Shown here: piece after piece, positions 48,201-57,541 of the stretch
How positions within the stretch are numbered: position 1 is the stretch's first letter
Layout of the letters: every line of letters starts with the position of its first letter
Source of the DNA: Triops longicaudatus
Taxonomy: Eukaryota; Arthropoda; Branchiopoda; Notostraca; Triopsidae
NCBI GenBank assembly: GCA_022885665.1
Contig: JAGQDJ010000055.1
Location: 596,575-660,574 of the forward strand
Reading direction: 5' to 3'
DNA: 64,000 bases
Position numbers and translations under genes: made by a program
Notes under the pieces: model-generated
What the model saw: only the letters and a program-made list of their open reading frames with translations
The model's database searches: none
Told to the model about the DNA's origin: nothing

Positions 48201-49919
48201 ACGATGACGAAAGGAAAATAAAAAATGAAAGTGAAAGAAATAAAAAAGCTGTTTGACTAAGAATTTCCAACTTACGTGCGTAACCAAATGATCCGTGCTG
48301 CTAATGCGCGGGATGGTATTTTTGTAGAGCACACTCTTGAGAGCTTTTTCGACCGTTTCGTTAAATCTCATGAAGGTAACATAAGCAGCATAAATGCCAA
48401 GCAGGAGTAGCGCTTCCCACCACTGAATGTAGTTGTCCATGAAAAAGAGAACGAGCGTAATGAGTGAGAAGCTGTAAAAGGTGCAATCCCGGAACAACGG
48501 CCACCAGGTGAGCGTCAGCACCGTCTTGGAAAACAAGGCACACATCCCAATCACGAATAGAATATTGAAAACGGCGGAACCCACAATGGTGCCGATACCC
48601 ACGTCGTCAAAGGAGACGAAAACTCCGATGACGCTGGTGAAGAGTTCTGGAGCCGAACCCCCGGCTGCCATAAAGGTGGCTCCGGCCACGTCATCTGGGA
48701 TGGCCAATTTTTCAATAATCACGTCCAAGGATGGGACAAAGAACTCATCGCAGACGATTGCCAAGGCTACGAACATATACATCACCCCCAGCACATGGAG
48801 AATAATGGCGCCACTGGCACGTTCCTCCGGCGTGAACAGATCTTCGGGGAACAGCGGATCTTTCTGCACCGGCAATTCGCTTTTCACCTCTGAGGAATCG
48901 TTGGCCACAATAGCCGGGGCCACGCGCGATTCCAGGACCAACGGCGGCAGAATTTCTTCCAACGTGCCTGCAGGCAATCCATCTTGTTCAAGGGGCCGAT
49001 AATCGAGCAAGCGTTCCGGGTAGTCTCCAGCTGTGAAGGATGCCTTCCATATAGAAGGTTCTGCAGCTGAGGAAAACTCGTCCGCTTTCTCTTTGGCTTC
49101 GTCAAACTCCCAGACATAATCTGTTACGGGATGCCCGCCATTAAGGTTGTTATTTTTATTGTGGTTACGCTTCTTGGAATGCGCTTTGCTATGGCGACCC
49201 AGGGCCGGCTCCCGCTCCCGGCTGGCTGAGGACAATAGTTTGCGGTGCTCCCAGCGCGGCATGCTATCAAGCAGCAAGGCAGGATCCGCGGGTTGCGAAT
49301 CCCGGCGCCACGCTAGCAGGTCGGCTTGCCGTTGCCAATCTGACCGCAGTCCCTCAGACTTAAGGCGATGTGGCTGCCAACCAACATTTTCTTCTTCGTC
49401 TTGGTCATGCCCTAATTCGCTTTGTTCGTGAGGCTCGGCTTCGGAAATAAGCCGCTCAGCGTCGTGCTCGACATTGATTTTTTTCCGATGAGGAATGCGT
49501 TTTTTGTTACCCTTGGCAGGTGGACTGGGTGGTTCGGCAGCCTTGAACCCTTTGGTCTTAAAGTGGACCAAATCGGACCCTTGGGCTGCTATATCCCAAT
49601 CTACCGGCGAGGCCACGTTACGTTCAAATTCGTGCGATTTGCCATCGTCAAAATAGGAAGATGACGCTGCTGCTTTGGCGCTCATCCCCCCATATTGCAG
49701 TTTGCGGTTCGGTACAGCGGGCACCGGTTCAGCGCCTGTTCGCCGATCGCTATATAGCTGCAGTCCGTCTGTAGGGAGCTGCGGAGGGTGTCCGAGTAAA
49801 CCCGAGACGGCCAAGAAGGAATACATGCAAATGCCATACATGATCACTGAAGAGAAAGTGACGAGTAAGAGATAGGGTTCTCTTCTCAAGAGTCCTTGCC
49901 AACCACGTTTACGTGCCAT
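32670..49919 (-). CDS. K+-dependent Na+/Ca2+ exchanger (SLC24/NCKX family)
   Basis: Seven exons close in phase: 49919-48276, 38946-38727, 34619-34363, 33625-33445, 33340-33225, 33117-32981 and 32910-32670, giving 931 aa (Drosophila Nckx30C about 880). An N-terminal membrane segment (about 18-40) precedes a long, acidic, poorly conserved extracellular loop. The alpha-1 repeat follows: AGATFMAAGGSAPELFTS (412-429, catalytic Glu425). The cytoplasmic loop carries LLQLMIHSIDPMHDG and LHAIASLKVLLDATK. The alpha-2 repeat is LAAGTSIPDLITS (Asp821) ending VGSNIFD (Asp848, equivalent to the NCKX2 K+-site Asp575). The C-terminus is MNKPLGVTMFLFYFVF. The protein exports Ca2+ and K+ for Na+ at the plasma membrane. 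ATG 49919 was chosen for its good context and match to the first membrane segment; upstream codons are non-AUG. Small extra exons in the 9.3-kb intron cannot be excluded. Confidence 0.95.
34620..38726. other. 4.1-kb intron 2 of the NCKX gene
   Basis: AT-rich, with several open frames driven by composition but no family match. A perfect short repeat, GAGATCAAAGCGTTT, occurs twice between about 36015 and 36055. No transposase is recognised. Confidence 0.55.
39265..39294 (+). repeat. perfect 15-bp tandem duplication
   Basis: Two identical copies of GAGAGGTAGCGGAAT lie side by side. Confidence 0.85.
40654..40815 (-). repeat. second copy of the CCCAGGATTTTGTTTCG repeat with a 22-bp A-run
   Basis: Read on the minus strand it begins GGCCGTATCCACGTACCCAG and continues GATTTTGTTTCG, matching the copy at 25872. 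It ends CCCCCCTGGGTACTGGGATG, so the two ends share an inverted (T/C)ACCCAGG motif. The internal homopolymer spans about 40740-40761. Confidence 0.6.
43880..43945 (+). repeat. imperfect tandem duplication, about 33 bp
   Basis: Two adjacent copies share AACATAGTT(A/C)ATTATA followed by GATGCATT. Boundaries are approximate. Confidence 0.6.
45155..45231 (+). repeat. AAT trinucleotide microsatellite
   Basis: About 25 uninterrupted AAT units, followed by a short A-rich tail. This would be highly length-variable and sits within NCKX intron 1. Confidence 0.97.
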
Positions 49920-50072
49920 CTTTGTCAGTGAAATGTCTTTGATCGATTTCTTGCGCAAATCTGGGAAATTTCTGACTTCTTTTCCTTTTCAGCAGGAAAC
50001 AAACGGTGAAAATTTCAACAATGCATAAAAGATCTGTCAACAGCTTACTTAAAAAAACAACGTGTCAAACTT
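49920..50072 (-). promoter_or_regulatory. 5' flank of NCKX (untranslated leader or promoter)
   Basis: The sequence directly upstream of ATG 49919 has Kozak-like context AAAGATGGC. A CAG acceptor-like motif preceded by T/C-rich sequence is not obvious here on the minus strand, so the leader may be unspliced. No TATA box is seen. Confidence 0.3.
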
Positions 50073-50633
50073 ATGTACAGATTCGTGGCGACAAGCCGTG
50101 GAATCATAGGAGCTTCAAAGCAGGACAGACACGATTCCTGTAACAATTCGTTGCTCGGCCATCACTGGACTATGACACTGGGGCTGCACTACTCGTACAC
50201 CTTTCCGTTTCCTATCACAGCTCATTCTGGAGGAAATGACGCTTCTGGCATGGGCTTAACAACTTATTTTTCTCCGATTTACCCCCAAAGCCAGTTTAAC
50301 TTATTTTCTTTAGAAACAGAGGAAACAGCGCCTTATTGCTGCCGGTGTATGCTGGTGCAAATTAAGGCTGTAGATTTCACATTTTTTGTCGAGAAGGGCT
50401 GTCAGGTGGGAACGTGCAATAGGTGCAGTCAAACCGGACGTTTTGACCATACTGAGTCAAAGAAAACGAGCCAACTGAGCGTTACTGCCCGTGCCCGGTA
50501 CCAGCTAGCAAAAGATATTGGCTTAGCGAGCATCGGCGCTGTAGCAGCAGCGGGGCGAATACAACAGCAATCGCCCAGTTTCCTACAGCTATACCGACAC
50601 CATACCACAGATACGGCAAACAGTATTGATTAG
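50073..50633 (+). CDS. open frame of 186 codons, function unknown (doubtful)
   Basis: An ATG-initiated frame opens just upstream of, and divergent from, the NCKX start. It is longer than chance would usually give in this AT-rich DNA and encodes several Cys (YCCRCM, CQVGTCNRC). It has no signal peptide and no motif I recognise. It may be a chance frame in GC-richer promoter-proximal DNA or an exon of an unknown gene. Codon-bias testing or a transcript would decide. Confidence 0.15.
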   Translation: MYRFVATSRGIIGASKQDRHDSCNNSLLGHHWTMTLGLHYSYTFPFPITAHSGGNDASGMGLTTYFSPIYPQSQFNLFSLETEETAPYCCRCMLVQIKAVDFTFFVEKGCQVGTCNRCSQTGRFDHTESKKTSQLSVTARARYQLAKDIGLASIGAVAAAGRIQQQSPSFLQLYRHHTTDTANSID

Positions 50634-52670
50634 TTTTACCCTCGTGTTGGACGTAGAAACCTTTGCAATGGTCATGATGATCCTTTCAAACTAAACTTGG
50701 GTATCTTCAATAATGCCTTTTCTATATCGCTAATACTACCGAAAAAGACGAAATAAGTAAAAACTCCAACTTTAAGCCCCACGAATTTTACAAGCTATCC
50801 ATGCGACACACTCGTCATAAAAAGTATGGTTTTATTTCAGCAAAAAAAAAATATTTTGTGTTTTTGCACATAATTATCCTTTTTTTTAAACATAAGTTTT
50901 TTTCTGCTACGATCATTTTTTAAATGTAGTGTGTTGTTGTCACGCACAACGCTGCCTCCAGTTAGACCGCAGAAACTAGTCTAATTGATGGTACAAATGT
51001 ATTCCATAACAATTATTCTCATGAATTATGCAGCCTGATGATAGATTCTACGACTCCAAAAGATACATAGGCCGTAAATAACCTAAAATAAAAGAAATAA
51101 ATGTTCTTCTAAGAAAAAGGAAATAAAAGGACGGGATTTCTTCAAATGTCCCTAACTGGCTCTGTATTAGGCAATAAGGTAACCCATCATACTTTTCCAA
51201 GATTAGACGACAGAGCACGCTTTGAAATCAATAAGCGTTACTTTTTAAGTCACGTACCGATTTATAGAATGCAAATTTTAAGGCGAACTTATGTAACGCC
51301 ATTTTATGTGAAGTATACAATTAGTACAATTGGAAGTTCTCTTAATTTCTTCCAAGCACTTGAGTATGGTGAAGCACTTTTGCACGCGTCAGGGCACTTT
51401 GGCTCACTTATGAAAGACAAATTTGAAAGAAACTTAGAAAGAAATCCACGGCAGCACACGAATTAATATATGGAACCCCTCTCTTAACTTTTTTCAACAT
51501 ATTTCTTCCATTGCAGTCAACCTTGAGCTTAAAGTTCGTTCACAATTGGCCATAGCAGCCTACGTTGGCATACAATTCAAGATTCATTGTTAGTTTGGTC
51601 TACAGTTACATCATGTTTTTAAGCTGCCCAGGTCACAACGCTTGAATTCGAAGTTACAAAGGTTCTATTTGAAGTTAAAGTCCCGTTAGCCCAAGTTTAC
51701 CTACTGACACGCGGTTACACCACTTTTAGCTGCTAAGTTAAATTAGTTGGCATTTAATAGACTATGGGCTAAGTTATCATATCAAGTGAAGTGTCAGAAC
51801 ATTTCAAACTGGAAGTTTACTAACATTTCAAGCTGGATAAACCTTCATTTTTTTCTCACAATTATGCACCTCCTATTAACCCCAGGGAACACTATAATGG
51901 CTCAATTGACACTTAAATATGCCAACTGGCACGTTATGTCAAGCCACAACTTTGTCATTCGCTAATCGGACCGAGTGGAACACCATCACATTTTTTTTCT
52001 CTTTTTTTTCCGTCCGCTAACTTTGTAATTATGGCTATTGCATGATGGTCAAGACCATGCCATGTTATTTCAAAATTTTTGTTAGGCGACTATCCCTCTT
52101 TTTTTTTCTGTGTTCCTACTCTACTTTTTATTCTTAATATTTATAGCCATGAAGCTCTCCCCACCACACAAGTCAAGTGCCCTAACTTAAAGAAAATAAA
52201 AAAAAAATCTGCCCTATGTCAGGAAGCTACAACTCTATTGATCCACAAGCCCCGGTCTGCTGTAGCATTTGAAACGTAAAGAGGAACGAAAAATCTGTCT
52301 CTTAGCCTCATTGTCGCTTGCACGGGATCTATCCCTCCACCCCCCAAAAAGTGGAAAAAAGTAAGAAATAAAATAAAGAAATACGTTGCTTGGAATCGAA
52401 ATCACAAACACAGAAAATAGGAAGAAAACAATACGTGAGCGTAATCAGGTCACTCTTGAGCCTCCCTTTCTTGATTCTTGTCCATTTGGGCGAGTAATAC
52501 TACGGTCAACTCAATATGACTGCCAAAAACGTGGACCCTTGTTTACTAGTCAATCGCGATATGCGCAACGTTGCAGTGCTACGACCCAGCGAGACAAGGA
52601 CAAAAAAGTGGTCTTTCCTTGTACACCGGCTTCATTGCCAAAAATTCATTTAAGCTTTGTTTAGTATTCA
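50634..52670. other. gene-poor spacer
   Basis: AT-rich, with no recognisable exon. A 106-codon frame at 51146-51466 (plus) matches nothing I know and shows no splice context. Confidence 0.45.
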
Positions 52671-52676
52671 ATATTA

Positions 52677-53376
52677 CAGTAAACTCTTTTGCTATAACGA
52701 TTACCGGCTGTAACAGACAATGGGCAATTGTGTAAGTCCCCACACGTCCCGGTAAAAAGAGCATGTAAGACAATATTGACTATTATAGACATCGGCTATA
52801 ACTAACCAACTTTTGTTCCCCTTAAGTGTCCGTTATAACAAGAAAGGCGCAGCAGTGTTTTACCTCATCTTTAAATAATCAACTACCCTGTAACAAAATG
52901 CAGGAGAGTCTTGTTATAACGAACCTACAGAGAACAGAACACCTTCCAATATATCCAGAATTCGTTACGTCAGATGAATTTTCTGCTACAATATAGGATT
53001 TTAAGGTCGTAAGTTGTGTGAATGAAGGCATCTGATATACCGAACTTCTGATATACCGAACATTTCTTTCTGATCCAGAGAGGTTGGTTAAAACGATATT
53101 TTACTGTGTTTACACTTTTTAAAAACCCGTCCTGATCTTAGAACCCGTCCATTATATCCGAAGATCGTTAAGTCAGACGTTAAGATCGTTAACTTCTTTA
53201 GTTGCGTAAATGTTAAAAAAATTTCTGATATAGTGAAGTTAGGAAATACCTAGCAGCTGTATCTGGTCTCGAGAGGTTCGTTTTATAACGAGACTTTACA
53301 GCGTTGGCATATCTCGTGGCTTTAAAAACCCCACCCGTTATAGCGGACAGTTCGTTACAACGAGATTCTACTGTAT
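52677..53376. mobile_element. cluster of pogo/Tigger-like MITE copies, nested and fragmented
   Basis: At least four termini of one family occur: a left end CAGTAAACTCTTTTGCTATA at 52677 preceded by TA; a copy at 52901-53106 (left GAGAGTCTTGTTATAACGAA, right AAAACGATATTTTACTG); a right end TTTATAACGAGACTTTACAG near 53282-53301; and another right end TTACAACGAGATTCTACTG followed by TA at 53374. Motifs such as GATATACCGAAC and GTTATAACGAAC recur inside. No transposase frame is present. The cluster looks like repeated insertion into earlier copies. Confidence 0.65.
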
Positions 53377-53442
53377 TAAAACACCAATTCGAGCTCGTGA
53401 CAAGTAAACCAAATCAAAGTTGCCCATGTTTTAGTTATGTTA

Positions 53443-53614
53443 CAGAGAAATCTCACTATAATGAACACAATCGGAAAAGGATGTTCATTTTATCCGAATC
53501 CCCTTACACCGGTCGTTTTTTCGTCGCATTTGCATAATCCTGCTATTTTGTATTCCTCCACAATAATTAACAAATCTTTATAATAGAGTTCGTTTTAAAG
53601 AGACTACTATACTG
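53443..53614. mobile_element. pogo/Tigger-like MITE
   Basis: A 172-bp element. The left end is CAGAGAAATCTCACTATAAT; the right end reads GTTTTAAAGAGACTACTATA then CTG. It is flanked by TA at 53441-53442 and 53615-53616. The hAT MITE beside it is inserted at this element's right terminus. Confidence 0.6.
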
Positions 53615-53619
53615 TATAT

Positions 53620-53827
53620 CAGTGGTGCCCAAACTACGGCCCGCGGGCCACATACGGCCCGCGAAGGTGCCTCATACGGCCCGTTCATTTATACCGCTCA
53701 TGTATGTCACTGCATAATTTCATTTTTTACGTCGGCATGATTCTGGCGAAACCGGAACATTCAGGCCCGCGAGATTTTATACCATGTCGCGCGCGGCCCT
53801 CGGGTGAAAAAAGTTTGGGCACCACTG
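53620..53827. mobile_element. hAT-superfamily MITE with perfect 8-bp target duplication
   Basis: A 208-bp element with perfect 16-bp terminal inverted repeats, CAGTGGTGCCCAAACT. It is flanked by identical 8-bp copies of CTGTATAT (53612-53619 and 53828-53835). The CAGTGGTGCCCAAACT...GGCCCGCGGGCC terminus and 8-bp duplication are diagnostic of hAT elements. The interior is GC-rich, with the motif ATACGGCCCG three times. There is no coding capacity, so it is mobilised in trans. The intact ends and duplication suggest a fairly recent insertion. Confidence 0.95.
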
Positions 53828-53835
53828 CTGTATAT

Positions 53836-55019
53836 GCACGTTAATGTACGAGAATTGCACAAACATTGTGTTTTACCATCAGTAGCATTTATATCCATGT
53901 ATTTTGAAAACTAAAGAGTCTGGGTTAAAAATACTGTGATATACGGGAGAAATTTCTACAGAATGCTGAACAAATTCCAAATTTACGCATTCAAAACATG
54001 GTTTAATTTGCGCAGTGTTTTTGTGCAACTATTAAACCGCGTAAATGGAATACTGTACGCATCTTGGCACTACGTTTTGATATATGGGACGCTGGAAAGG
54101 GGAGTCAATGAAAGACCGTTACATCAAGTCCTGTCCAGTAACAAACAAGAACGTACTGTGCTAGGGCAACAAAGCACTTGATGTGACGCGGAAAATGAAA
54201 GGGACGGCAGAACGTTGAAGAACACAGAAATTGTACGATATAGGGCGATGGGTCTCGGGGTGCTTGGTATCAGCCGTTCAAAAGGAATAGAAGACCCCAT
54301 ATTCCAACAAAGTACTTCCCGGACGGTAGAAATGTTCATCCATATGTGCCTCGGCAAGCAAACATTCTTGTTAGAGCTTCATAGAGTTTGTGTGAGTATC
54401 TGTTGGAATTAAGGTTGTAAGACAAATCTTTCCCTTCCAATGACAGATGGAGATCGATAGCGCAGTGTGCAGCACCGTTCTGACACGACGGAACTGTTTT
54501 CTTCGGCCTTTTTTGCTTTTATGAGCACAACAAAATATGACACTTCCAAGACGGCTTCCAAAGATAAGAAAAAGAGCGGAAAAATATGTGAAATATGACG
54601 GGGACTACGATCGAGGTTAACTACTGTACTGACTTCGCAGCCTTTGTTTACGGATACAATAAATAAAAAAATAAAAAAGGTTTAAAAAATAAAAATAAAA
54701 TACTCGGTAAAATGGTAGACTTTGCGTTGGATGCAGCTACCATGCAGTCAATTTATGCTCCTCACACAGTGTGATTCGCCTTTGGAATTAAGGCTAGCCC
54801 AAACGGCAGACTGAAAAGAGATATGCAACCAAAGAGAAAAAATCGCCTTGTAGCTTTATTCCTCCCACGAAAAATAAAACTTGGAAAAAATGAGAAGAAT
54901 AGCAAGGCGAAATATGACTCATGGCGAAGGCAAATAATGGAGGAAAAAAAAAAAGAAAAAATCCTAACAACGCGGATACGGGTAAGTATATAACACACAA
55001 AAGCGTATCTCACATCCGG
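53836..55019. other. gene-poor spacer
   Basis: No recognisable exon. Low-complexity A/T-rich runs near 54655-54710 and 54935-54960. Confidence 0.45.
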
Positions 55020-55187
55020 GGATGAAAAGATATCCCCGAGTAATAGTAATGACGAAAAGACCATCATCATCCAAATGGATTTCGATTTGCTCCCCTTGCA
55101 GACGCAATTGCCAATGCAGATGTTCGTAGTATGGGTGCGGCATCCTGGACTTGGGAAAACTTGTTTTACAGTTCCAGGCCACGTAGT
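55020..55187 (-). CDS. candidate internal exon of an unrecognised minus-strand gene
   Basis: A strong acceptor (TTTCTTTTTTTGTCAG, minus strand) is followed by a coding-like frame: VDYVAWNCKTSF, PYYEHLHWQLRLQGEQIEIH, LDDDGLFVITITRG. A possible donor follows (CCCGGAT|GTGAGA). The frame has good amphipathic character and no internal stop to 54964. I do not recognise the family and found no partner exons with certainty. It lies downstream of KISH on the same strand, but KISH is complete without it. Confidence 0.3.
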
Positions 55188-55855
55188 CAACATTAACTGA
55201 CAAAAAAAGAAAAATAAACTAAACGAACCTTAGAGACAAAAAAAGAGGAAAGGGATCAAGTTCTGCAGGGAAGTGAAAAATGTAAAATTGGGGTGAGTGT
55301 GCACCGTCTTCAGATATAAAATGGATCATCGATCGAAATACCGAAGTTTCCTCAAGAGCGACTGCCAAAGGGTAGAAATGCCGTGCGTTTTTTGTCGCCG
55401 GTGCTTGAGAAAAATGGTCACTTATATAAGCAGACCATAACTTTTGGTACTACTGAAGAAATAGGACGGAGATCCACCGTACTGGTCAGAAGGAGGGGCG
55501 AGAGGGTGGTCGCACTTACGTTCGTTGTTGAGTTCGATAATGACAAGGACGCACATGGGACGGCATGGAGCCTAAGGTGGCTGCGATTACGGAACTTCCG
55601 GCGCTTTCTGCAGGCTTGGCCTTCGAAATCAATAGTGAAAATGTACGTGAGTGACCATTACGTGCGTTCGCTTCGCTCCATACGAAGACCTACGCCGTGC
55701 GGGTTAGAGGCCACGAGGAAAAAGTGGAGGGAAATTAGGAACTCAGCACGAGGCTGGTGTGGGCTAACAGGATTTTGTTTCCCAAATAACGACAAGTGAT
55801 GAAATGGATTGGATAGAGGTTGTATTAAGAAATAGAAAACCGTAGGGTACTGGTT

Positions 55856-56361
55856 TCACGACCAGAAAAGTATGCTGATGGCCATTGCTACGCAGCAGGC
55901 TGCAACGTAGGGACTCTTCCGTTCGCCAATCCGGGCGCATTTCCAGAAGACGCCTAGGAAACTGAAACAAACAAGCGAAAAAAGGAAAAAGGAGATTTTG
56001 GTACTTTTAGACACGAGGATTGATGAAATTTTAGGCTAAAGGAAGCGTACCCAGTCTTATTACGGTCCAATAGGCTAGGCATGAGGGCGCGAATGTAGGC
56101 ACATGTACATATCAGGAGCAATGCTACTGCCAACAATGACTGGAAGTTGAATAGGGCAGACTGAAACGAAAATATAAATTTTTGGTGTCGGTTGTGGGCT
56201 GAAGAAATGTGACGGTGTTTAAAAGTCGCGCCCTTGGCGGTTGCGTGGGTACTCGGTAAATTTGAAAATGCGTATGAAATGTATCGAAACGCAATACAGA
56301 GACATAATAATATTAACGACAGTAAGTGCCTTTAAGAAGAAAGCAAACACAGACTTACCAT
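55856..56361 (-). CDS. kish: KISH protein (TMEM167 family), secretory-pathway membrane protein
   Basis: Three coding exons close in phase: 56361-56359 (only the ATG, followed at once by GTAAGT), 56160-56051 and 55961-55856. They give 72 aa, the exact length of human KISH-A. The joined protein reads MSALFNFQSLLAVALLLICT, CAYIRALMPSLLDRNKTG, FLGVFWKCARIGERKSPYVA and ends FSW-type ILFWS, nearly identical to TMEM167A. Two membrane segments (about 8-26 and 52-70) flank a basic loop. Family members are Golgi/early secretory membrane proteins required for constitutive secretion. The first exon is too short for ORF finders. The ATG-only exon was placed by the exact match to the family start (M-S-A-x-F-N-F-Q). 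Confidence 0.96.
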
Positions 56362-56682
56362 AGTACCTATAAAAGGTCTTACAAAAATCCTTCCCGTCAA
56401 AATAAACACAACATACACGTCACCATAGCTACGCCAACTTGGAAGGTGAACAGGGAATGACGAAAAGGCAAGGAAGTACCCCCGTTTACACGAAGATGGA
56501 CATTGTTCCCTATATTTCCGGGCGTGCTTTAAAAAGGCATAATTAAAAAGCTAGGTTATGACAAAAACCAAGTTCCATTTCTCAAGTTTTAGCTCAAGTT
56601 TTCTTTTTGATTTAAGAAGATTATATGACAACATAAAATTGCTAATTTGACGGTGTTAAGTTACGGAAGGTTATAATAACTA
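56362..56682. promoter_or_regulatory. KISH 5' flank
   Basis: The leader and promoter of KISH must lie here. No TATA box is evident on the minus strand near a sensible position. No other feature is seen. Confidence 0.3.
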
Positions 56683-56925
56683 CAGTAAAATCTTGCTATA
56701 ACGTACATACAAGCGGACAAAAACCGTGTACGTTATAGCTGATTGTAGAGTACTCTAAAAATATGACTCCAACAAAAAAATTCTATGCTAACGGCACTAC
56801 ACTAAAAAGAAGTGACGATGCGGGACAGTAGCGTTCCACAGAGCATTCGCATGCAAGCGCGAAGGGCAAGTGAGACACCCTCGCGCAACTGCCGTGGCGT
56901 TAGGTGTAGCAGCTTTGTTGGGGTC

Positions 56926-56964
<39 letters not shown>

Positions 56965-57541
56965 GGTGGGGAGTACTGTAGGCAATAGCCGATATTTGTT
57001 CAAATTGGCTCAAAAATAGTTTCGCTTTCAATTTCTGTCCTATTATTGCACCGTTCTTGTCAAGTGTTACTGGATGCCGTTTCTTAAGAGCAACATTTTG
57101 TGCCATTTTTTAAACGAAAAAATAAAGCACAGTCGATTTTTTTTCCTATTTTCGTCCATAACACAAATGGCCACTGGGAGCTATTATAGCGCGATAGCAC
57201 CAAAGAGACTTGTTTGAAAGGTCCTGTTGAAAACTTGGAACACAAGCTAAAGTAGCGTGATCTTGTGGAAAATAAAATTTCTCCTCTGGAGCTGTTGTTT
57301 TTAATGCGTTAACGCATGGCTGCAGCTATGTTCGCTATAGCCGAAGGACAAAAGCATGTGTAAATTGGTAAAGGGACCAAAGCTTATGCACGCTATAGGC
57401 GAAAATACGTTATAGGCGAATTCGCCATAGCCGACGCTTTCCCTGTAAATTTACATAGGCAACTCGCGGGGGCCTGTGGACCTTAGACGTTATAGTCGAT
57501 TGTTCGTTATTACCGGTGTAATTTATAGTGAGACTTTACTG
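56683..57541. mobile_element. 859-bp pogo/Tigger-like TIR element, non-coding
   Basis: The left end reads CAGTAAAATCTTGCTATAAC. The right end, reverse-complemented, reads CAGTAAAGTCTCACTATAAA. TA flanks both sides (56681-56682, 57542-57543). The interior has a 31-bp T-run (56929-56959) and repeated ACGTTATAG(G/T)CGA motifs near the right end. No transposase frame survives. It is the longest copy of this terminus type in the window and may show the structure from which the short MITEs derive. Confidence 0.75.

Larger units (their letters stand above)
38947..48275. other. 9.3-kb intron 1 of the NCKX gene
   Basis: Bounded by donor CGCAC|GTAAGT and acceptor TGCATTTTTAG. It contains a tandem 15-bp duplication (39265-39294), an A-run with a dispersed repeat (40654-40815), a 33-bp imperfect tandem duplication (about 43880-43945) and a long AAT microsatellite (45155-45231). 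Open frames up to 171 codons occur (for example 38974-39489, minus) but resemble nothing I know. The intron could carry regulatory sequence or alternative first exons. Confidence 0.55.

Noticed and set aside
47931..48275. Continuation of NCKX exon 1 frame past the donor
   Set aside because: The strong donor CAC|GTAAGT at 48275 and phase match to the LLQLMIHSIDP exon show this is intron; the read-through has no NCKX similarity.
54762..55203. 143-codon hydrophobic, Phe/Ser-rich minus frame
   Set aside because: A Phe/Ser-rich shadow of an A-rich plus strand; the overlapping frame with HLHWQLRLQGEQIEIH is more coding-like.
56797..57106. Poly-Lys frames at about 56.8-57.1 kb
   Set aside because: They translate the 31-bp T-run inside a TIR element.
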